In this document: piece by piece, positions 1 through 6,682 of the stretch | How the letters are laid out: each line of letters starts with the position of its first letter | Numbering within the stretch: position 1 is the stretch's first letter | Origin: Methanothrix sp. | GTDB taxonomy: Archaea > Halobacteriota > Methanosarcinia > Methanotrichales > Methanotrichaceae | Direction: 5' to 3' | DNA length: 10,145 bases | Assembly (NCBI GenBank): GCA_011391755.1 | Contig: JAABPZ010000029.1 | Coordinates: 1-10,145, forward strand | The notes under the pieces: model-generated | The model's input: the letters and a program-made list of their open reading frames with translations, nothing else | Told to the model about the DNA's origin: nothing | The model's database searches: none | Translations under genes and position numbers: made by a program

Positions 1-45
1 ATATTTTAGAATTCATCCACACGATTTAGCTCTCTCTTTCGCAGG

Positions 46-1401
46 TTATGTTCTCCGGTAGTTCTTGCAGCTCTCAATGAACCGATCCACAGAAAAAGAA
101 TAGAAATGGGCATGCAGGTACCCACCAATTGTATTGTGCTCAACAAGGCCGTCCCGGCCGTCCTGGATGCCTTTGCCTCTGCATAAACGGTAGGCGAAGC
201 GAGCGTCCCTGTCAGAGTCAAAGCGCGAGTAATGAAACTCGTGCCCACGAAGGGTCTTGCCAAGCCCTGCAACGGGATTTTGCCCTACTGCCTCTGCCTG
301 GACATACCCCAGAGCCATAAGCCGCTTCGTCATAATAGTAGTGCCGGGCAGCGCCCCTACCATTTTAAAAGTGCCCGTCTCCAGTTCGATGGCGCCGCCC
401 AGGTACATCAGGCCGCCGCACTCCCCATAGATGGGCATGCCGTCTTCTGAGGCCCGCTTAATCTCTCTTCTGGCGGGAGCGTTCTCCAGACGGGCAGCAT
501 GCAGCTCCGGATAGCCCCCACCGATGTAGAGGCCGTCCACATCGGGCAGATCGTCATCTAGCGGACTGAAGAAGACCAGATCTGCGCCCCCTCGCTCCAG
601 CTCGCGCAGGTTCTCGTAGTAATAAAAGCAGAAGGCTTCATCCTCTGCAATGCCTATGCGCACGATTTTCTTCGCATCAGCCTTCTCTTCCTTAGCGGGA
701 CAGGCCAAAGAGCGTAGCTTTAGAATCTCGTCGATGGCAGCATGCTTTTCCAGCAAGGCGGCCAAAGCGGCAACATCGTGCTCCTTCTCAAAGCCCATCA
801 CCAGGCCCAGGTGACGGCTCTTCATCTCCATCTCCCTCTCTCGCGGCAGAGCAGCGAAGACGGGCTTGTCCAGGCAGCTTTTCAGCATGGCCAGGTGACG
901 CTCGCTTCCCACCTGATTGAGAACTGTGCCGGCCAGGCGCACTCCCCGGTCAAATTCTGCAAAGCCTTTCTCCATAGCGGCAGCACTGCGCGACATGCCG
1001 TGCACATTGATGACCAACAGAACCGGAAGGTCCAGGATCTTGGCTACCTCTGCGCTGCTGGCGACCTCGGTTCCATCCATGCCGTCGTAAAGGCCCATAA
1101 CCCCCTCCACCACGGCCACGTCCGCGCCGGCGAGAGCCGCGCAGAAAGAGCGGCGCACGCCATCTTCGCCCATCATGAAGGGATCGAGATTGCGCGAGGG
1201 TCGCCCGCAGACGGCGGTATGATGAGACGGGTCGATGAAGTCCGGGCCTACCTTGAAGGGCTGTACCTTCAGGCCGCGAGCCCGAAGCGCGGCCATGAGG
1301 CCCAGGGTAACTGTGGTCTTGCCCACACCGCTGTGGGTCCCCGCTATGAGAAAAGCCGGGATAGGGCGGACGGTGCCGCAAGAGGGTATCGTTTCGCTCA
1401 T
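46..1401 (-). CDS. cfbB: Ni-sirohydrochlorin / cobyrinate a,c-diamide synthase (CfbB/CbiA family)
   Basis: This enzyme of 451 residues amidates the a and c acetate side chains of a tetrapyrrole, using ATP and glutamine. In methanogens that serves coenzyme F430 (CfbB, on Ni-sirohydrochlorin) or cobamides (CbiA). Two domains are visible. The N-terminal synthetase has a P-loop at residues 21-30 (GTHSGVGKTT), then GPDFIDPSHH near 52-61 and VVEGVMGLYDG near 97-107. The C-terminal class I glutamine amidotransferase domain begins near 247 and has GLYIGGGYPEL at 290-300, the nucleophile Cys328 in YGECGGLMYLGG and catalytic-type histidines in LHAHFYS (429-435). The length is normal for the family. The ATG at 1399-1401 lacks a strong ribosome binding site. 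A TATA-like ATATAA/TTATAT at 1428-1433 lies about 27 nt upstream, which suggests a leaderless message. The gene stands alone and diverges from the DUF166 operon. The family is certain. The choice of CfbB over CbiA is inference from the methanogen setting. Confidence 0.93.
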   Translation of the reverse strand: MSETIPSCGTVRPIPAFLIAGTHSGVGKTTVTLGLMAALRARGLKVQPFKVGPDFIDPSHHTAVCGRPSRNLDPFMMGEDGVRRSFCAALAGADVAVVEGVMGLYDGMDGTEVASSAEVAKILDLPVLLVINVHGMSRSAAAMEKGFAEFDRGVRLAGTVLNQVGSERHLAMLKSCLDKPVFAALPREREMEMKSRHLGLVMGFEKEHDVAALAALLEKHAAIDEILKLRSLACPAKEEKADAKKIVRIGIAEDEAFCFYYYENLRELERGGADLVFFSPLDDDLPDVDGLYIGGGYPELHAARLENAPARREIKRASEDGMPIYGECGGLMYLGGAIELETGTFKMVGALPGTTIMTKRLMALGYVQAEAVGQNPVAGLGKTLRGHEFHYSRFDSDRDARFAYRLCRGKGIQDGRDGLVEHNTIGGYLHAHFYSFSVDRFIESCKNYRRT

Positions 1402-1427
1402 TTTGCTTCGCTAATGCATTTGCTTTG

Positions 1428-1433
1428 ATATAA
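1428..1433 (-). promoter_or_regulatory. TATA-like box of cfbB
   Basis: The plus strand reads ATATAA, so the minus strand reads TTATAT. It is about 27 nt upstream of the cfbB ATG, the spacing expected for an archaeal promoter with a leaderless start. This is inferred from composition and position only. Confidence 0.4.
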
Positions 1434-1512
1434 GGGCATGCTAGTACAGCCGGGCCTCATTAAAGGCCATAATTATGAGAGGATAATGTGCTTTTGTGAA
1501 CGGCTGGTCGTT

Positions 1513-1583
1513 CTTCGCGTCTTCGCTGCTTCGCGTGAGATTTAACAGGGTTCTGTTTCACGCGAAGGCGCGAAGCCGCGAAG
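1513..1583. repeat. REP-like palindromic repeat with CTTCGCGN units
   Basis: Two 26-nt arms, 1513-1538 and 1558-1583, are inverted copies matching at 23 of 26 positions. Each arm is about three tandem 8-nt CTTCGCGN units ending in TTCGCGTGA. The 19-nt spacer contains a further short hairpin, AACAG-GGTT-CTGTT at 1544-1557, so the whole unit can fold into one long stem. It lies between divergent genes, so it is not a simple terminator of either. Extragenic palindromes of CTTCGCG type recur in many environmental prokaryotic genomes. Copies elsewhere in this genome are expected but cannot be seen here. Confidence 0.8.
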
Positions 1584-1653
1584 TCAAAACATCGGTTTTA
1601 TTTCGACCTCACTGTTCCCAGTCACTCGGGAACGTGATCGCCTCTACAAATCT

Positions 1654-1660
1654 CTATTAA
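1654..1660 (+). promoter_or_regulatory. TATA-like box of the DUF166-fumarase operon
   Basis: CTATTAA, centred about 28 nt before the ATG at 1685, sits in an AT-rich patch. No clear Shine-Dalgarno sequence precedes that ATG, so the first gene is probably translated from a leaderless transcript. Confidence 0.4.
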
Positions 1661-1684
1661 CACCTGGCATCCATCACTTGATCC

Positions 1685-2419
1685 ATGCTGGTTGGCGTAG
1701 TTAAAAGAGGAAAGTATGGCGAGCGCCTGCTGGAGACCATCAAGACTAGAACTGACTTTGCAGTCTTCTCCGTCGAGGTTCCCCAGGTGCTGCCCGGCTT
1801 CATCGAGGATCCAAAAGAGTTTGTCAAAGAGCTAAACCTTGATGCCAGGATCTTCCAGGTGGACCTGCTCATTCTCTATACATTTCACCCTGACCTGACT
1901 CCAGAGATCGTGCGCCTTGCGGCGAAGGGCGGAGTCAAAGCGGCCATAATTCCAGGAGGCATGGGCCGGGCCGGCTCCATCGGCGAGTTAGAGAGTATCG
2001 CAGAGAAGTACGGCATTCATATCGAGGTGGATGAGATCTGTTGCACCCTGGAGGAGTGCGGCGTTCCCGTCATCGATGAATTCGCCCGCAAGCTAGGCAG
2101 GCCCGAGCTGGAGGTGGAGACCAAGGAAGGGCGCATCAGCCAAGTTAAAGTTGTGCGCGGCTCACCCTGCGGAGCCACCTGGCATGCCGCGGCGGGCATA
2201 GTGGGAAAGACCGTGGATGAGGCGCCGTCCATGACCGGCCTCTTCTGCCAGCAATATCCCTGTCGCGCCGTGCGCGGAACTCCGGGAGGCATCCACACCT
2301 CAGGAGACCTGCACAAAGACGCCATGGAAAGAGCTCTGGGCAAGTTGACCAACCTTATGCTTCCCGAGCAGTCCAAACCCATCAAGATCGAACCTGGCAA
2401 GAAGGGGCGAAAGGCATGA
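1685..2419 (+). CDS. DUF166 family protein (archaeal, function unknown)
   Basis: This protein of 244 residues matches the archaeal DUF166 family, sometimes labelled thymidylate synthase-like without biochemical support. The N-terminal half looks like an alpha/beta fold (MLVGVVKRGKYGERLLETI, then FQVDLLILYTFHPDLTPEIV and AAIIPGGMGRAGSIGEL). The C-terminal half holds a set of cysteines: C119-C120 and C125 in DEICCTLEECGVP, C162 in GSPCGATWHAAAG, and C188 and C193 in LFCQQYPCRAVRGTPGG. Such a set could bind a metal or an Fe-S cluster, which is inference. The GTPGGIHTSGD segment is strikingly polar and glycine-rich. The last codons form a 4-nt ATGA overlap with fumarase alpha, so the two are translationally coupled. 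The ATG was chosen because it follows the TATA-like box by about 28 nt and begins the conserved beta strand. No membrane segment is seen. Confidence 0.82.
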   Translation: MLVGVVKRGKYGERLLETIKTRTDFAVFSVEVPQVLPGFIEDPKEFVKELNLDARIFQVDLLILYTFHPDLTPEIVRLAAKGGVKAAIIPGGMGRAGSIGELESIAEKYGIHIEVDEICCTLEECGVPVIDEFARKLGRPELEVETKEGRISQVKVVRGSPCGATWHAAAGIVGKTVDEAPSMTGLFCQQYPCRAVRGTPGGIHTSGDLHKDAMERALGKLTNLMLPEQSKPIKIEPGKKGRKA

Positions 2420-3222
2420 GAGAAAAGGTGGTAGAGGCCACGGTGCGTGCCTTGCAAAGAGCGGAAACGTCTCTGCCCGATTGGGTCTTGCAGAGAATCA
2501 AAGAGGCTCTGGCCCGGGAGAGCCACCCCTTAGCCCGGCACCATCTGCAGTTCATGCTGGAGAATGTGGCGATTGCCACCGCCAAAGGCCTGCCTCTCTG
2601 CCAGGACACGGGACTTGCCGTCTTTCATGTGCTACAGGGCCGGGAACTGATTTTGGACTTTTGCCTTTCTGAAGCGATCGCAGAGGGTGTAAGGATCGCT
2701 ACCAGAGTGATTCCGCTGCGTCCCAACGCTGTCCACCCCCAAACCCGCCAGAACAGCGAAGACAACACCGGTACAGGCATGCCCGATATTATTCTGGATT
2801 ACGTAGATGGCCGGGGCCTCACGCTCACCGCCTTTCCCAAAGGGGCCGGCTCTGAGAACATGAGCCTGGTTGGCATGCTCAATCCGGCCGACGATCCCTT
2901 TGATTTCATTGTGAAGAACGTGGCGAAGCGAGCTGCCAATGCCTGCCCCCCCCTCTTCCTGGGCATTGGTCTGGGCGGCAGCTTCGACCTGGCAGCGCGC
3001 CTGGCCAAGCAAGCTCTGCTCAACATGCCCGGCGAATCCCTGGAAGAACTGCAGCTCTTGGAGAGGATCAACTCACTTGGCATCGGTCCCATGGGCCTGG
3101 GCGGGGACACAACCGCTCTTGGCATAAAAATCGAGAAGGCCTTCTGCCATACTGCCTCTTTGCCAGTAGCCATAAACTTTCAGTGTTGGGCTAACCGTTC
3201 GGCAACAGAGGTGATCCAATGA
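2416..3222 (+). CDS. fumA: Fumarate hydratase class I, alpha subunit
   Basis: This is the alpha subunit (268 residues) of the two-subunit Fe-S fumarase that interconverts fumarate and malate in the partial citric-acid pathway. Three cysteines expected to hold the [4Fe-4S] cluster are visible: C62 in LCQDTGLAVF, C177 in NACPPLFLGIG and C257 in NFQCWANRSA. The family signature KGAGSENMSL lies at 142-151, and GIGPMGLGGDTTALGIKIE at 222-240 is also typical. Length fits the separate archaeal alpha subunit. The gene overlaps DUF166 upstream and fumarase beta downstream by ATGA. The codon for cluster ligand C177 runs into eight consecutive C residues (2946-2953), a place prone to sequencing or replication slippage, but the frame is intact. 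Related L(+)-tartrate dehydratases have a similar layout; fumarase is the more likely activity in an archaeal operon of this kind. Confidence 0.94.
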   Translation: MREKVVEATVRALQRAETSLPDWVLQRIKEALARESHPLARHHLQFMLENVAIATAKGLPLCQDTGLAVFHVLQGRELILDFCLSEAIAEGVRIATRVIPLRPNAVHPQTRQNSEDNTGTGMPDIILDYVDGRGLTLTAFPKGAGSENMSLVGMLNPADDPFDFIVKNVAKRAANACPPLFLGIGLGGSFDLAARLAKQALLNMPGESLEELQLLERINSLGIGPMGLGGDTTALGIKIEKAFCHTASLPVAINFQCWANRSATEVIQ

Positions 3223-3752
3223 CCGAGTATCATCTGCGTACACCCCTGTCCGAGGGGGACGTGCAAAAGCTCGTGGCCGGTGATCTGGTATTTTTGAGCG
3301 GGCCGCTCTTCACCGCCCGCGACAAAGCCCATGCCCTGATGCGTCGCGCGGGAAGCCCCGTCTCCCTGGAGGGGGCCGCCCTCTATCACTGCGGTCCACT
3401 CATCCTGGACGATCGGGTTCTGTCCGCCGGGCCGACCACCAGCGGTCGCATGGCCCGCTACACGGATGAGATCCTGGGCCTGGGGGTGCGGGCCATCATC
3501 GGCAAGGGCGGCCTGCCCGGCGAGCCCTTCCAAAATCGCGCCGTCTACCTGGCTTATCCGGGAGGGTGCGGCGCAGCGGCGGCGCTGCAGCTGAGGGTGT
3601 TGAGCGTGCACCTGCCGGAACTGGGCATGGCCGAATCCCTCTGGGTGTTTGAGGCCAAAGAATTCGGCCCCATGATCGTGGCAGTAGACGCCCACGGAAA
3701 AGATCTTTATCAGGAGGTGAGAAGGTCGGCCCAGGAGCCAGAGACCTACTGA
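3219..3752 (+). CDS. fumB: Fumarate hydratase class I, beta subunit
   Basis: This beta subunit has 177 residues and completes the active site with the alpha subunit. Family motifs are FLSGPLFTARDKAHALM near residues 25-41, YHCGPLILD near 56-64, SAGPTTSGRMARYTDEIL near 69-86, IIGKGGLPG near 93-101, YPGGCGAAAAL near 113-123, and a C-terminal EFGPMIVAVDAHGKDLY. Its ATG overlaps the alpha subunit stop as ATGA. The 3' end is unusual because a strong Shine-Dalgarno-like AGGAGGTGA (3712-3720 region) lies inside the gene, about 30 nt before its own stop, presumably serving the next gene. The symbol follows common archaeal usage for the beta subunit and is not the E. coli FumB. Confidence 0.93.
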   Translation: MTEYHLRTPLSEGDVQKLVAGDLVFLSGPLFTARDKAHALMRRAGSPVSLEGAALYHCGPLILDDRVLSAGPTTSGRMARYTDEILGLGVRAIIGKGGLPGEPFQNRAVYLAYPGGCGAAAALQLRVLSVHLPELGMAESLWVFEAKEFGPMIVAVDAHGKDLYQEVRRSAQEPETY

Positions 3753-4381
3753 AGCGAGCGGCCCAGGAGGCCCGGTATTTGGTAGATCGCGGCTATCCCA
3801 ATGATTCCGCGGTTCGCTATGTCTCGGATCACCACCGTTTGCCAGAGGCAGAGAGATCTGTGCTCCGAAGGACGATCCTTTCTGCGGATACGGCGCTCGC
3901 CAGAATGGCCAAGACACTGCAACTGCATGATCTATGCGGCAGGGCGGTGTTCGTGGACGGATACAACACCACCATCACCACACAGAGCCTTTTGGACGGA
4001 TATCCCGTCTATCTCTGCGACGACGGCTTTGTGCGAGATACGCGAGGATTTTTCAGAAGCTACAAAGCATCCCGGATCTTTGTTTGCGCGTTCTTTGAGA
4101 TATTGGATCTGCTGGCTGCTGCCGGGGCTGCTCGCGTAGAGGTGCTTTTGGATCAGCAAATAAGCCAGAGCGGAGAACTGGCCAAAGAGGTGCGGGGCCT
4201 GATGGCAGAGCGGGATCTGCCAGGAGTTGCCAGGTGCGCGAGAGATGTCGATCATCAGCTCAAGGTCTGCGGGTCCATAGTTGCCAGCAGTGATGGAAAT
4301 GTGATAGATGCCGCATCGAATGTGATAGATCTTCCTGGAGAAATTTCCAGAAGACGGGGCATAAGCCCGTTATTGGTCTAA
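3749..4381 (+). CDS. DUF434 domain protein, probable non-canonical CTG start
   Basis: The N-terminal part matches the DUF434 family as I know it: LLKRAAQEARYLVDRGYP, then NDSAVRYVSDHHRLPEAERSV. The rest contains FVDGYNTTITTQSLLDGYP, LCDDGFVRDTRGFF, a predicted hydrophobic helix FVCAFFEILDLLAAAG and VEVLLDQQISQSGELA. Function is unknown. The first conventional start, TTG at 3779 (200 residues, with AGGAGG 8 nt upstream), would cut off the conserved helix before RGYP. The frame is open back to 3653 but has no ATG, GTG or TTG before 3779. A CTG at 3749 overlaps the fumarase beta stop as CTGA, exactly the geometry of the two ATGA junctions upstream. I therefore favour 3749 (210 residues), reached by coupled re-initiation. 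A mutated ATG or a sequence error remains possible. It is the last gene of the operon. Confidence 0.8.
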   Translation: MKRAAQEARYLVDRGYPNDSAVRYVSDHHRLPEAERSVLRRTILSADTALARMAKTLQLHDLCGRAVFVDGYNTTITTQSLLDGYPVYLCDDGFVRDTRGFFRSYKASRIFVCAFFEILDLLAAAGAARVEVLLDQQISQSGELAKEVRGLMAERDLPGVARCARDVDHQLKVCGSIVASSDGNVIDAASNVIDLPGEISRRRGISPLLV

Positions 4382-4430
4382 ATAAGATTTCCCTTGAAAA
4401 AAATCCAATCGTCATCTTTTTATGGTACAG

Positions 4431-4448
4431 TTAATTATTATACTATTA
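4431..4448 (+). promoter_or_regulatory. AT-rich TATA region for the exported protein gene
   Basis: The segment TTAATTATTATACTATTA lies about 40-55 nt before the ATG at 4487. That leaves room for a leader of roughly 15-30 nt carrying the strong ribosome binding site GGTGAGGAG at 4476-4484. Confidence 0.4.
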
Positions 4449-4486
4449 GGGTCGCAATAAACTTGAGGAGTAATGGGTGAGGAGCA

Positions 4487-4933
4487 ATGAGAGAAAGAGT
4501 TCTAGCAATAGTCGTTCTGGTGGTTTTGCTCATGGGCGGGATAGGCCAGGCATCCCCCATGTTCTTTCCGCTTTCCGAGCATACCATAGCCAAAGAGATC
4601 AGCCCAAACGGCATGCCGCTTTACAGGACGTATACATTTACCTCCGATGACGAGCAGGTCGCCTCCTGGCTGCTCATCTGGCGGGACGCCAAGGTACACA
4701 GTGTGGAGTGGAGATGGTACTGGCCACAGGGCAGGACGTATGCCCGGTCTTTTGGCACCATACCGCCCATCGATGGATTTACGGGAATGTGGGCTGCACC
4801 GGTCTGGAGCTGCCTTAAGATCAAGGGAACAGACGTCGCCCGCCTGCCTGGAACCTGGAAGGTGGATGTGATTGTGGACTATCGGAAGGTGCTCACAGAG
4901 TACTTCACAGTCACCTGCCCAGAGGCCTGCTAA
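4487..4933 (+). CDS. Small exported protein of unknown function
   Basis: I do not recognise this protein of 148 residues. Residues 1-23 look like a signal peptide: a charged start (MRER), a hydrophobic core AIVVLVVLLMGGIG and a likely cleavage after GQA. The mature part is rich in aromatic residues, including VEWRWYWPQGRTY near 73-85 and GFTGMWAAPVWSCL near 97-110. It ends in PGTWKVDVIVDYRKVLTEYFTV, which resembles the last beta strands of an immunoglobulin-like domain, a common arrangement in methanogen surface proteins; this is inference. Cysteines C109, C144 and C148 could form a disulfide. A strong ribosome binding site, GGTGAGGAG, ends about 2 nt before the ATG. It is probably a separate transcription unit, since 105 nt of AT-rich sequence separates it from the DUF434 gene. 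Confidence 0.75.
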   Translation: MRERVLAIVVLVVLLMGGIGQASPMFFPLSEHTIAKEISPNGMPLYRTYTFTSDDEQVASWLLIWRDAKVHSVEWRWYWPQGRTYARSFGTIPPIDGFTGMWAAPVWSCLKIKGTDVARLPGTWKVDVIVDYRKVLTEYFTVTCPEAC

Positions 4934-4936
4934 ATC

Positions 4937-4948
4937 CAGTTGCAACTG
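4937..4948. repeat. Perfect 12-bp palindrome
   Basis: CAGTTGCAACTG begins 3 nt after the stop of the exported protein gene and lies about 45-55 nt before the TATA-like region of the phosphoglucose isomerase gene. It could be an operator or a short 3' hairpin. No protein partner can be named. Confidence 0.35.
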
Positions 4949-4990
4949 AAGACATCTTGCCTTTGGAATTGGCCGATCTTAGCTGTGCGT

Positions 4991-5001
4991 ATAATATTTA
5001 T
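4991..5001 (+). promoter_or_regulatory. TATA-like box of the pgi-ubiA pair
   Basis: ATAATATTTAT lies about 38-48 nt before the ATG at 5039, which puts the expected transcript start near 5020-5025. A GGTGG ribosome binding site at 5026-5030 then sits 8 nt before that ATG. This supports ATG 5039 over the upstream TTG at 5024. Confidence 0.5.
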
Positions 5002-5038
5002 TCCTGAAAAAGCTCATTAACATTTGGTGGCAGAGAAA

Positions 5039-5758
5039 ATGCAAATGGAGTTTAGCGGAAAAATGCGAACGCCCGATGTTCGTCGGCTTTTTGATATGAA
5101 GGACGTGATCCTTGATCAAAGCTGGCTTGCCGGGGCAGAAGACTTTGACCTCTATTACATGTATCGCGACCTTTCCTTAAGCCGGGCCGATAAAGAGAAG
5201 CTTCTGCAGCAGGATCTACGTTATGATATCACTATTATTCCCCCAAATATGCTCGGTTGCGAATACATCAAGACGGCCGGCCATTACCATCCGCTTGTGC
5301 CCGGTGGCAGCGTCACCTACCCGGAGCTTTACGAGGTAATAGAAGGTGAAGCCGTTTACCTTTTGCAAAACCAGGACCTTAGCGATGTGGTGGCAGTCTA
5401 CGCCTGCGCCAAAGATAAGGTCCTCGTGCCACCCGGTTACGGTCATATCACCATAAACCGCTCCAATAAGACGCTGAAGATGGCCAACTACGTGGCCAGG
5501 AACTTCTCATCGCTTTACGATCCCATCCGAGAGAAGGGGGGGGGAGCTTACTTTTTCACCAGGGATGGCTGGATAAAGAACATTCGATGCCCAAAGGCGG
5601 CAGAGCTACGCCGGGTAGATGCGCCCAACAGCTCAAGCCTTCGCAAACTCGGCCTGGCTAAGGGCCGGGAGATGTATCCGCTGCTAAGAGTGCCGGATCT
5701 TCTGGATTACTTGACAAAGCCCGAGGAGCATCTGGAGCTCTTCGCGGGGCTCATCTGA
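5039..5758 (+). CDS. pgiA: Glucose-6-phosphate isomerase, archaeal cupin type
   Basis: This cytoplasmic enzyme (239 residues from ATG 5039) interconverts glucose 6-phosphate and fructose 6-phosphate. It belongs to the metal-dependent cupin family found in archaea, unrelated to the usual bacterial enzyme. The cupin motifs carry the expected metal ligands: H82 and H84 in GHYHPLVPGG, E96 in YPELYEVIEGEAVYLLQ, and H136 in VPPGYGHITIN. The upstream frame opens with TTG at 5024. I prefer the ATG at 5039 because GGTGG sits 8 nt before it and the TATA-like box fits. A run of nine G (5536-5544) encodes part of EKGGGAYFF; the frame is intact but the tract is slippage-prone. The stop codon is followed immediately by the ATG of the UbiA-family gene, so the two are co-transcribed and probably coupled. 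Confidence 0.92.
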   Translation: MQMEFSGKMRTPDVRRLFDMKDVILDQSWLAGAEDFDLYYMYRDLSLSRADKEKLLQQDLRYDITIIPPNMLGCEYIKTAGHYHPLVPGGSVTYPELYEVIEGEAVYLLQNQDLSDVVAVYACAKDKVLVPPGYGHITINRSNKTLKMANYVARNFSSLYDPIREKGGGAYFFTRDGWIKNIRCPKAAELRRVDAPNSSSLRKLGLAKGREMYPLLRVPDLLDYLTKPEEHLELFAGLI

Positions 5759-6682
5759 ATGCATCAAAGCCTTTCCCGATTCAGGGGGCATATCGAGCTG
5801 CTGCGTCCGCCCCTCGCGGCAATGGATCTGGCCATGCCGGCCGCCGCGGCCCTGCTAGCCGTTTACGCTGTAGAGGGGGCTCTGCCGCCCATGCTGCCCT
5901 TTATCATAGCCTCCATTGGAGCCTACGCTGCCATCACCAGCTCCTATGTCTACAACGACTGCTGCGACATCGATGTGGACAGCGTCGCATTGCCCAATCG
6001 GCCCCTGCCTTTGGCCATGTTGAGCAAACGCGAGGCACAGCTCTGGTCGCTATTTCTTTTTCTTGTGGCTGCGGCCATAGCCCTCTACCTTAACCCGGAG
6101 AGCTTTGCCATCCTCCTGACTGCCACGCTGCTCATCACCATCTACTCCGCCTGGGCCAAGAGAAATACGCCCTTCTCCTGGATCTTTGTGGGATTGTCCT
6201 TTGGCCTGGTGCCTCTGGGCGTCTGGCTGGCCCTGGAGCCGGCCGGACTTCTCAAAGCAGGCCCCGGCCTGCATCCCGCCGCCCTGATCCTGGCGGCCAT
6301 GATCGTCATCACCGATTGGGGCTTTACCAACTGCGATGCCTCGCGTGATGTGGCCGGCGATAAAGAGAAAGGCATTCCGACAACTCCCGCCACCTTTGGA
6401 ATTGCGGCCACGGCCAAGATGGTGACGCTCTTTTGGATCATCGGTGTCATTCTCTCCCTCGCCCTGGGCTTTGCTGCTAATCTCGGCTGGCTCTACCTGG
6501 CCGCAGCGGCTGCGGCCGGAGGATGGCTTCTGCTGCAAAACCTGGACTTCGTGCGCCACCCCACGCCAGAGAGGGGTGAAAAGCTGTTCTACCAGTCGGC
6601 CAACTACCGCGCCGTGCTCTTTGCGGCCATAATCGTCGATGTGCTGCTGCGAATCGGGCTGTCTCTGGGGACAGGACTATGA
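5759..6682 (+). CDS. UbiA-family prenyltransferase (membrane)
   Basis: This integral membrane enzyme of 307 residues transfers an isoprenoid chain to an acceptor. Both Asp-rich Mg-diphosphate motifs are present: N66-D67-x2-D70-x3-D74 in NDCCDIDVD, followed by LPNRPLP, and D193-x3-D197-x3-D201 in CDASRDVAGDKEKGIPTTP. Around them are about eight or nine hydrophobic segments, for example 24-37, 45-62, 95-111, 115-131, 141-160, 172-187, 221-240 and 243-258. Length is usual for the family. The acceptor cannot be read from sequence. In a methanogen the candidates are digeranylgeranylglyceryl phosphate synthesis for ether lipids, or prenylation of the methanophenazine or another quinone-like ring. 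Coupling to a glucose-6-phosphate isomerase gene gives no clear hint. The start ATG directly abuts the upstream stop as TGAATG. Confidence 0.9.
   Translation: MHQSLSRFRGHIELLRPPLAAMDLAMPAAAALLAVYAVEGALPPMLPFIIASIGAYAAITSSYVYNDCCDIDVDSVALPNRPLPLAMLSKREAQLWSLFLFLVAAAIALYLNPESFAILLTATLLITIYSAWAKRNTPFSWIFVGLSFGLVPLGVWLALEPAGLLKAGPGLHPAALILAAMIVITDWGFTNCDASRDVAGDKEKGIPTTPATFGIAATAKMVTLFWIIGVILSLALGFAANLGWLYLAAAAAAGGWLLLQNLDFVRHPTPERGEKLFYQSANYRAVLFAAIIVDVLLRIGLSLGTGL

Noticed and set aside
742-1428. 228-codon plus-strand frame opposite cfbB
   Set aside because: Antisense shadow of a clearly identified conserved gene, with His/Gln-rich low-complexity translation typical of shadows.
3180-3917. 245-codon minus-strand frame opposite fumarase beta
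   Set aside because: Antisense shadow across two real genes; no family resemblance.
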